A DNA stretch of 64,000 nt from Methylomonas sp. AM2-LC (lineage in GTDB: Bacteria; Pseudomonadota; Gammaproteobacteria; Methylococcales; Methylomonadaceae): contig NZ_CP157005.1 in the NCBI RefSeq assembly GCF_039904985.1, positions 3,057,501-3,121,500 on the forward strand. Direction: 5' to 3'. A program made the position numbers and the translations under genes. Positions 58,153 to 64,000 of the stretch are shown piece after piece (position 1 is the stretch's first letter; each line of letters starts with the position of its first letter). The notes beneath the pieces are model-generated. The model saw only the letters and a list, made by a program, of their open reading frames with translations, made no database searches and was not told where the DNA came from.

Positions 58153-58429
58153 GGGGTAACGTCCTAAAAAATAACATCATCAGAATAATAATCTGATTAT
58201 TCTTATCTCATAGAAGCAAAAGAACGCCAGAATCGGCCTCTTTAAAATTTCTGCCATTTGGCTATTGACGGGGAAATTTCGCTGTAGCAGCATCAGCATT
58301 AATTTGATGGTTCGGTTGCAACAGGATGCGCGAATGGTCAACTTATGAGGCAAATGTTTTTTAATGGAGAAAACAAAACTGGCGATACTTGCAAAACCTG
58401 CATGACTACCTAAGCAATTATTAAGCCTC

Positions 58430-58562
58430 TTCAACGTCATTGACCTATCACTGATCCCTCACTGGCTGTTATTGACCTCACAATGAACGTCAACGCTCCC
58501 CTTTCCCTGAGCGCCTTTGCCCCCTCTCTGAACGCCATTGACCCGTCAATGACGTTCAGAGA
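58430..58562. promoter_or_regulatory. AACGTCATTGACC repeat cluster with a 38-bp palindrome
   Basis: A near-perfect palindrome (58525-58542 and 58545-58562; 17 of 18 positions pair, 2-base spacer) with arm TCTCTGAACGCCATTGAC. Another arm copy, AACGTCATTGACC, is at 58433-58445, and partial copies (TTATTGACC, TGAACGTCAACG) lie between. This array fits a binding site for KfrA or a replication/partition protein. Confidence 0.7.
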
Positions 58563-59493
58563 CCATACAAACTCATTTCAACCTATATTTTTTAATCGAA
58601 AATATCTATTTTTTTATTCAATTTAACGGGTTGACAAAAATGAAAACTCAAAATAGAATTTTTGCCAGTTTAACCGTTGCAAGTTGCGGCTCACTTGTAG
58701 TGCCAGTTCAGCACTTAAAATAAGGAACCTGTTAAGCGCTCCGGCGTGATTATTTTTAACGGCTTGCCGTGATGTTATTTTTCTAGGGCAATCTGCGCTT
58801 GCGTTGATTATCCCATTATCTAGGCTGAGACTATGCTCTCTACAGGCCTAGCTTTAAGCAATTCTGGTATACCACCAGACCTCACCCCGCGTGCCTTGGT
58901 ACGCATTCAAAAAATTTTCGCTAGAGCGCGTTAGTAAGCTGCGTCCGAACAGCGCTATTGGTATTGCATTTTATCCCAAAAATGCCGAATGTTTGCCGGA
59001 ACCAGCTTCCACAAACAAGATTCCGTTTTTTGTTTTTAAAAATCGGTTGTGCCAATTCTCAACTATCGAATACCCCCCACCGTCCACCTTTGGTCTAATC
59101 GAGAAACGGTTTTTAAGCTTCTCACAAAGAGACGTTTTATCTGAACCGCTACAGCCCTTTAGTCCCGCCTGCTTCCGTTAAAGAACGCCGGGGCAAAAAG
59201 GGTCTTTTATCTTTCCAGTACGGAAAATTCCACTCGGAAACGGTAAGTACCGGCGTTGCATTGGAACGCAGGAACGATTGACACCCACCGTCTAGAAAGG
59301 AATTCCAAATGATCTCGCTTGCGCGCGGCGAGTATTAAAACGCGCATTGATCCTTGTTCATCACACATATCTGCCGGGCGTATGGCCTGCGCAAATTCGC
59401 TCAACTATCGTGAGAATGTGTCCTGTGTGAAAAAGAGGGTTTGGGTGGGAGGCCCCTGCTCACGATAAAAAATATTTTTTGGACACAACTCCC

Positions 59494-59538
59494 GCCCTAT
59501 CTCAAAGCGATTTCGCCGAGACCCCTTTGAGATAGGGC
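59494..59538. repeat. perfect 14-bp inverted repeat before recombinase
   Basis: GCCCTATCTCAAAG (59494-59507), 17-base spacer, CTTTGAGATAGGGC (59525-59538), 25 bases before the recombinase ATG. It may be an operator, a hairpin in the leader or the recombination site itself. Confidence 0.7.
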
Positions 59539-59563
59539 AAATAATCCGCTAAAAACAGGAAAA

Positions 59564-60535
59564 ATGGTCATGGCAAAAGCAAAAGGCGAAACTTCATACA
59601 GCCGCAACTACAGCATCGGCAGCCGGGACATGGCGACCGCCGGTCAGATGGTGGTCGAGCAGCGCTTTCACGGCGGATTTCAGTCCAAGCGTGATATTGG
59701 TCAACGCTGGGCCTATTTTTGCAAATGGGCTGAGCCGCAGGGTATCAAGCGCATGGAGAAAATCACCAAGGAAATCGTGATGGAATACGGCCAATCGCTG
59801 CAGCAGGAATTGGATATTGGCGAACGGAAATCGCCGTCTTCGCCAAAGAATTATGTCAGTGCGGTAAACACCGTGCTGCGGCTCGCCACCCAGGGCGAAT
59901 GGAAAACCGTCAAGCCGGGGAAAGATTGCGGCATTCAAGCCAGGTCGTATATCCCGACAGAAAGCAAAGCCATGAGCATGGCAACCCACCAAACGGCGCA
60001 ACGTGCAGTCGATGACAGAATTTCCAGCTTACTGGGTTTACAACGCGCATTCGGTTTGCGATTTAAGGAAAGCTGCCTGCTCAATCCTAAACTGGCGCTT
60101 AAAGAAGCACTCAAAGACGGACGCATTACCCTTCGCGCCGGCACCAAAGGCGGAAAACTGCGCCGCGTTCCCTGTAGACCCTGTGGAATACTAGCGCTGG
60201 AACAAGCCATAGCTATCCAGGATGGAAAATCACTGATTCCAAAAAACATGTCGTATGCTGATTTCCAAAATGAATGCTACGAACAAGCGCGACTCGCCGA
60301 GATTGGTTTTCATAGCGAACGCCATTTTTACGCCCAAGACCGCTATCGGGAAATAACCGGCGCCCCGTCGCCGGTAGAAGCAGGCTGGTCAAGAAAAGAA
60401 AGAATTGTTCAGTTAGCGCTCTATCTGAATATTTCCGAAGAAGAAGCGCAAAGAATAGATTCCGAGGCCAGATTACAAATCTCGATTGAATTAGGCCATA
60501 ACCGCGTGGAGATAAGCAATGCATACCTTGGCTAA
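59564..60535 (+). CDS. tyrosine recombinase, Integrase_1-type
   Basis: 323 residues. N-terminal SAM-like core-binding domain (about 25-115) and catalytic domain (about 140-315) with Arg in LRFKES, HSERH (HxxRH), His in LGHNR and a Tyr in the C-terminal NAYLG. It differs from the P4-type family at both ends of the island: no DUF4102 domain, GC-rich. AGGA lies 5 bases upstream of the ATG. It may resolve multimers of, or move, an inner module; the perfect inverted repeat in front is a candidate site. Confidence 0.85.
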   Translation: MVMAKAKGETSYSRNYSIGSRDMATAGQMVVEQRFHGGFQSKRDIGQRWAYFCKWAEPQGIKRMEKITKEIVMEYGQSLQQELDIGERKSPSSPKNYVSAVNTVLRLATQGEWKTVKPGKDCGIQARSYIPTESKAMSMATHQTAQRAVDDRISSLLGLQRAFGLRFKESCLLNPKLALKEALKDGRITLRAGTKGGKLRRVPCRPCGILALEQAIAIQDGKSLIPKNMSYADFQNECYEQARLAEIGFHSERHFYAQDRYREITGAPSPVEAGWSRKERIVQLALYLNISEEEAQRIDSEARLQISIELGHNRVEISNAYLG

Positions 60536-60798
60536 ACAAGCAGAGAAATTCTTTACGGTTTAGGGACTACATCAAAGCTGGCACTGCTCTTTCTTTAGAC
60601 TGCCGAGCTAGCAGCTTATGAACGTTCGTCCTGAAAAGTTATTTAGGGCGGAAAAATTTTCTTATACACGAGAATAAATTGTCAAGTGGAAAATTTAAAA
60701 TATTTCAATAGGATAGGTTTTTGTTGCTGTCCTTTAAAAGCCAGTAACATCCAACTACGTCCAATTTTTTTAATAAATGTTGGCGTTGATGCTTTATA

Positions 60799-60822
60799 AA
60801 ATATATCGGTTTTGATATATTT
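60799..60822 (+). promoter_or_regulatory. palindromic operator of toxin-antitoxin operon
   Basis: AAATATATC, 6-base spacer, GATATATTT: a perfect 24-bp palindrome 8 bases before the toxin start. Such repeats bind the antitoxin in HigBA/RelBE-type operons. Confidence 0.7.
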
Positions 60823-60830
60823 GATCAGTA

Positions 60831-61163
60831 ATGACTATTAAACTAATCAAATTTCTGGGTGATTCGCTTAAGCGCCTCAGGGAGTTTCCAGAAAACGCCC
60901 GGCAGGATGCAGGTTACCAGTTGGGAAAGGTTCAGCGGGGTGATCAACCCGATGATTTTAAGCCCATGCCCACTATCGGTAAAGGCGTGGAAGAAATTCG
61001 CGTGCAGGATGAATCCGGAATTTACCGGGTGGTCTACACGGCAAGGCTAGAGGATGCGGTTTATGTTTTACATGCTTTCCAGAAAAAAACACAGACAACG
61101 TCAAAGCGTGATATTGAACTGGCAGCTAAACGGTATAACGATTTAATGAGAGGTAAGCCATGA
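60831..61163 (+). CDS. HigB/RelE-type toxin (Gp49-like)
   Basis: 110 residues of the phage-derived Gp49/HigB family: FLGDSLKRLREFPENARQDAGYQLGKVQ and VEEIRVQDESGIYRVVYTARLEDAVYVLHAFQKKTQTTSK with conserved Arg and the typical KTQKT-like end. Such toxins cut mRNA at the ribosome. The ATG has no clear ribosome site. It overlaps the downstream antitoxin start by 4 bases (ATGA). Confidence 0.88.
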   Translation: MTIKLIKFLGDSLKRLREFPENARQDAGYQLGKVQRGDQPDDFKPMPTIGKGVEEIRVQDESGIYRVVYTARLEDAVYVLHAFQKKTQTTSKRDIELAAKRYNDLMRGKP

Positions 61164-61441
61164 CAGACGTTCAAACTTTTAGCAGCGTATGGGACGCAAT
61201 AGCCGATACACCGGAACAGGCCGCGAATCTTCAAGCTCGTGCCGAGTTAATGCAGCAAATTGCAGCCATTATTAAGGCAAATAACTGGAAACAAGCTGAA
61301 GCGGCAGAACATTGCGGATTGAGCCAGCCTCGGATCAATGACCTGTTGCGTGGTCGTATATCAAATTTTTCTCTGGATGCACTGGTCAATATTGCGGTTG
61401 CCCTTGGTCAGCGAGTGCATGTAACTTTAGAAGCCGCCTGA
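61160..61441 (+). CDS. XRE-family antitoxin
   Basis: 93 residues with an XRE helix-turn-helix (WKQAEAAEHCGLSQPRINDLLRGRISNFSLDALVNIAVALGQRVHVTLE). Antitoxin and repressor of the preceding toxin; the toxin-first order is the HigBA type. Such pairs stabilise integrative elements, here near the right boundary. Confidence 0.9.
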   Translation: MTDVQTFSSVWDAIADTPEQAANLQARAELMQQIAAIIKANNWKQAEAAEHCGLSQPRINDLLRGRISNFSLDALVNIAVALGQRVHVTLEAA

Positions 61442-61748
61442 GAAATTAAGTTTTTTGTATCTATCCGAATTGATTCCCCGAGTTCCCTTAATATAACTAG
61501 AGTGAACCTCTGCAACCGGCTATTTTCCTGAAAGTTCTCTCAGTTCCCCGGTTCCCCCGACCATTTCAATAAACAAGAATGAGTCTGTTTTTTCTGGTTG
61601 AGGTTGAACCTATACTTTCAGTTCAAAAAAGGAGAATCTGGTGCGCTGTTTCATGCAACTGTAATAACTTTCGTAATAACTCATAAATTAAAAAGCGCAT
61701 GAATTTAGTAAAATCAGTACATATATGGCTTAATTCGGTTGACGCCGT
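61442..61748. other. right-end intergenic region of first element
   Basis: About 300 bases between the antitoxin stop and the second attachment site. No gene is supported. It contains short T-rich and CCCC stretches only. Confidence 0.4.
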
Positions 61749-61767
61749 CGACCAAGTTTATGTTTTA
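61749..61767 (+). repeat. attachment site, right copy
   Basis: Exact copy of CGACCAAGTTTATGTTTTA found at tRNA-Pro. It closes the first element and begins a second. A diverged terminator hairpin (61789-61822) follows, as at the left copy. Confidence 0.85.
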
Positions 61768-61788
61768 AGAGATTCAATAAAGTACAAA

Positions 61789-61822
61789 AAACCCGTAAGT
61801 TATCTGGCTTAGCGGGTTTTTT
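61789..61822 (+). terminator. diverged terminator after second attachment site
   Basis: AACCCG and AAG pair with CTTA/CGGGTTT and T-runs follow. It is the counterpart of the terminator at 48732-48766. Confidence 0.7.
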
Positions 61823-61837
61823 ATTGTCCAACGAGGT

Positions 61838-61915
61838 ACAGTAAAATACAGTAACACTCGACAAAATATGCAGTAACATTTACAGTAACAACGAAATCAG
61901 TAACTTTTGTTACTG
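61838..61915. repeat. CAGTAAC repeats, candidate arm sites of second integrase
   Basis: ACAGTAA(C) at 61838, 61848, 61871, 61882 and 61898, with an inverted GTTACTG at 61909. They occupy the same place as the TGTAATAA repeats of the first integrase but differ in sequence. Confidence 0.6.
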
Positions 61916-61933
61916 CAAATAGATGGCTTCTGT

Positions 61934-63195
61934 ATGGCAAAACATATACTTAACGATGTAACCTTGCGCAATGCCAAACCTAGCGCTAATGACAAGCGAC
62001 TGAATGACGGCGGCGGCCTTTACCTGCTCATCAAGCCTAATGGTGCTATGTGGTGGCGGTTTGATTACACCTTCAGCGGTAAACGTAAAACTTTATCAGT
62101 GGGCGTATACCCCACCATTGGCTTAGCCGATGCCAGACGCAAAGCCGAAGAAGCCAAAACCAGCGCGGCCAACGGCACAGACCCCAGCGATACCCGAAAA
62201 CAAACAAAGGCCACAGAACAGCTAGCCAAAGAAAACACTAACCGCCTTGATTCTGGCCTGCCGTTAATAAACAGCTTTGAATATGTGGCGCTGGAATGGT
62301 ACGACAAGAAAATGTTAATCCGCTCTGAAAGTCATCAAAAGCGAACACTCAGTCTTTTAAAGCGTAACCTATTTCCTTGGCTAGGTACTCGGCCTATTGC
62401 CGAAATCAGAGCGCCGGAACTGCTCGAAGTGCTACAGCGCATTGAAAATAGAAATGCTATTGAAACAGCACACAGAGCCTTGCAAACATCAGGGCAAGTT
62501 TTCCGTTATGCCGAGGCAAGCGGATATATTGAGCGCGACATTACCCAAGCCTTGAAAGGTGCATTATCCCGCGTGGATGGCGGCAATTTTTCATCAATGA
62601 CTGACCCGCAACAAGTAAGGCCACTTCTCAGGGCAATTGATGAATACAGCGGTAATTTGTTGTTAAGTGCGCCCTAAGTTTAGCCCCACTGGTGTTTGTG
62701 CGTCCTGGTGAATTACGGCAAGCGGAATGGGCGCATATTAATCTTGAGGCTAAAGAATGGCGTTACTTAGTCACTAAAACCAAAACACAGCACATTGTCC
62801 CCCTATCCACACAAGCGGTTGAAATATTAACCAGCTTACACCCGCTCACCGGTGGTGGTCGGTTTGTGTTTCCTTCCGCAAGAACCCCGAACGGTTCCAG
62901 AGCAATGTCTGATGTGGCGTTGTTGGCAGCCTTAAGGCGCATGGGTTTTACTAAGGATGAAATGAGCGTTCACGGCTTTAGGGCAATGGCGCGGACTATT
63001 CTTGATGAAGTCTTAGGATTTAGACCGGACTTTATAGAGCATCAACTAGCCCATGCTGTTAAAGACCCCAACGGCAGAGCCTATAACAGAACCGCTCATC
63101 TTGTGGAACGGGCAAAAATGATGCAAAGCTGGGCTGATTATCTGGACGGATTGAAAGCTGGCGCACAAGTAATCCCCTTCAAACTTGTTCGGTAA
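61934..63195 (+). pseudogene. second P4-type integrase, frameshifted
   Basis: A close relative of the first integrase: MAKHILNDVTLRNAKP at the N-terminus and MSVHGFRAMARTILDEVLGFRPDF in the catalytic part. The frame runs to a stop at 62675-62677 (GCGCCCTAA) and continues in another frame from about 62692. Aligning it to the first integrase shows one missing base near 62662-62668, in the segment coding for KCAL-LAPLVFVRPGEL. Restoring it gives an uninterrupted protein of about 420 residues. The upstream DUF4102 part, catalytic Arg, HxxR, His and Tyr are all otherwise present. A true mutation is likely; a sequencing error or programmed frameshift are the alternatives. Confidence 0.85.
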
Positions 63196-63692
63196 GCAAG
63201 CATAGACAGATCAAAGTAATTTACTTTTTATGTACATAATTGCATGCATAGTAATTTACTTTTTGAGTACATAAATGAGTACATATTTTTAGTTATGCAC
63301 CAGTTGAAACACAGTTAAATTCATGATTTTAAACAGTTTTAAAAATATAAGCATCATTCGACCCCAGGATGATTGGAACATAGTTAACAACGCATGGCCA
63401 CCCATAATAAATATCATATATTTATTTAGCCCCCTGTGATTCTATTTCCGCAATCGCCGTGTTTACTGGGTATTGCGCCCTGTTAATGAAGCATGTGCCT
63501 CTGTCAAACTGAACGCTTGTTGTAAAGCTTTTAAATACCGCGAACTCATGGGTGACTGTGTGACCATAAACCTCTCCAGTATATGCAGCCACTTATCGTT
63601 TGGCCAGCACAGTAAAAATTATTACAAATACCGCCACAAAGGTTCTGAGTGTCGTAGATGAGCATTGCGAATTCCACAAACAAGGTGGTTAT
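63196..63692. other. region between second integrase and partial gene
   Basis: About 500 bases with the direct repeats and a weak 62-codon frame at 63473-63661 lacking a ribosome site. I cannot support a gene here. Confidence 0.4.
63216..63285. repeat. 24-bp direct repeats after second integrase
   Basis: GTAATTTACTTTTTATGTAC (continuing to 63239) recurs at 63251-63274 with two substitutions, at 35-bp spacing, and GAGTACATA occurs again at 63276. Possible protein-binding array. Confidence 0.6.
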
Positions 63693-64000
63693 ATGATAAA
63701 TAAATTTCTGCCGTTTACAGCTGCCTATTTGCCATTGCTGGAAACGTTGAGTGATTACAAAACGACCATTCAGGATTTTATTGAAGCATTAGATACTTGT
63801 TATTGCGAATTAATGCATTTAACACATGTAACTGAAGTAATGCTTGAGCATCCTTTTATGCTGGGCAATGATGCGTTCAAAAACCGATTGCAAAAACTGC
63901 ATGACAGAATTGAAACTTTCTACGAAGGTATTGATGAGATTAAATACGAGCTACAATCCAATCCAGTGTTAACTCTTCCGTTATTTAATGAACAGGATGC
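63693..64000 (+). CDS. partial hypothetical protein at window end
   Basis: An ATG at 63693 preceded by AAGGTGG opens a frame that stays open to the last base (about 102 codons). It starts MINKFLPFTAAYLPLLETLSDY and appears highly helical. No recognised family. The gene is cut by the window end. Confidence 0.6.
   Translation, partial: MINKFLPFTAAYLPLLETLSDYKTTIQDFIEALDTCYCELMHLTHVTEVMLEHPFMLGNDAFKNRLQKLHDRIETFYEGIDEIKYELQSNPVLTLPLFNEQD

Larger units (their letters stand above)
58153..59563. other. 1.4-kb region with palindromes, possible origin or maintenance locus
   Basis: I find no convincing gene here. Features: half-sites and a 38-bp palindrome (58430-58562), and a 14-bp perfect inverted repeat (59494-59538) just before the second recombinase. 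Frames such as 58180-58440 and 58891-59181 lack ribosome sites and recognisable content. The right-hand palindrome is listed separately. Confidence 0.5.

Noticed and set aside
58180..58440. 86-codon minus-strand frame between kfrA and the palindrome cluster
   Set aside because: No ribosome site and no family pattern; its start overlaps the half-site array.
58640..58723. 27-codon signal-peptide-like frame behind TTGACA
   Set aside because: Too short, no ribosome site, no support.
58891..59181. 96-codon plus-strand frame in the gene-poor island region
   Set aside because: No ribosome site, no recognisable motif, and position between palindromes rather than genes; probably degenerate or random.
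63473..63661. 62-codon frame before the last partial gene
   Set aside because: TTG start, no ribosome site; may be a remnant but cannot be supported.

Overview
The window is a gammaproteobacterial chromosome segment. The likeliest source is a methanotroph-like member of Methylococcales; this is inferred from an EpsD-type prolyl isomerase, a PEP-CTERM-type protein, DUF2721, the gene style and moderate-to-low GC, and no methane-oxidation gene is present to prove it. Bases 1 to about 48,700 are ordinary chromosome and bases 48,711 to 64,000 are accessory DNA inserted at a tRNA-Pro gene.

Chromosomal part. After a secreted protein of unknown function (133-1704) come uvrA (minus), a PEP-CTERM-type secreted protein (minus) and a small Asp-rich peptide. 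A five-gene plus-strand operon (7259-13740) encodes a complete tripartite export system: HlyD adaptor, double-ATPase, two ABC-2 permeases and a NodT outer-membrane factor. Two non-autonomous transposon-like elements (about 197 bp and 120 bp, each with terminal inverted repeats and a target duplication) lie just downstream. A minus-strand block follows: a TPR-sulfotransferase next to CysC (APS kinase, which makes the sulfotransferase's co-substrate), an HD-GYP response regulator with a 1521-residue hybrid histidine kinase, DUF2721, a haem-motif membrane protein and the Nnr NAD(P)HX repair enzyme. queG diverges from nnr. Then come an 1185-residue protein of unknown function, a secreted phosphatase or phospholipase C behind a convincing Pho box, a MocR regulator divergent from a flavin/2Fe-2S reductase and an M24 peptidase, the feoABC ferrous-iron operon with a Fur box, and an EpsD-like lipoprotein isomerase.

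Translation cluster (41,036-48,697): tRNA-Val(GAC), thrS, infC (apparently starting at the rare codon ATC), rpmI, rplT, pheS, pheT, ihfA, a MerR-type gene, then tRNA-Pro(GGG). This is the classical gammaproteobacterial order.

Accessory part. A 19-bp perfect repeat marks the 3' end of tRNA-Pro (48,692-48,710) and recurs at 61,749-61,767, bounding an integrated element of about 13.1 kb. It carries a P4-type integrase, a minus-strand replication-like operon (AlpA-type regulator, TOPRIM-like protein, DUF927 ATPase, Cys-rich protein), an AT-rich cargo cluster of unfamiliar genes (tandem ribbon-helix-helix protein, orphan, Sel1-repeat protein, HEPN-like protein), a KfrA-like coiled-coil DNA-binding protein, a second type of tyrosine recombinase and a HigBA/RelE-type toxin-antitoxin pair. 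The second repeat abuts another P4-type integrase, broken by a one-base frameshift, so a second element starts there and runs off the window. The island reads as a plasmid- or satellite-like integrative element in a tandem array. Its unfamiliar cargo (53.7-57.1 kb) and the 38-bp palindrome region upstream of kfrA are the most likely places for undescribed biology.
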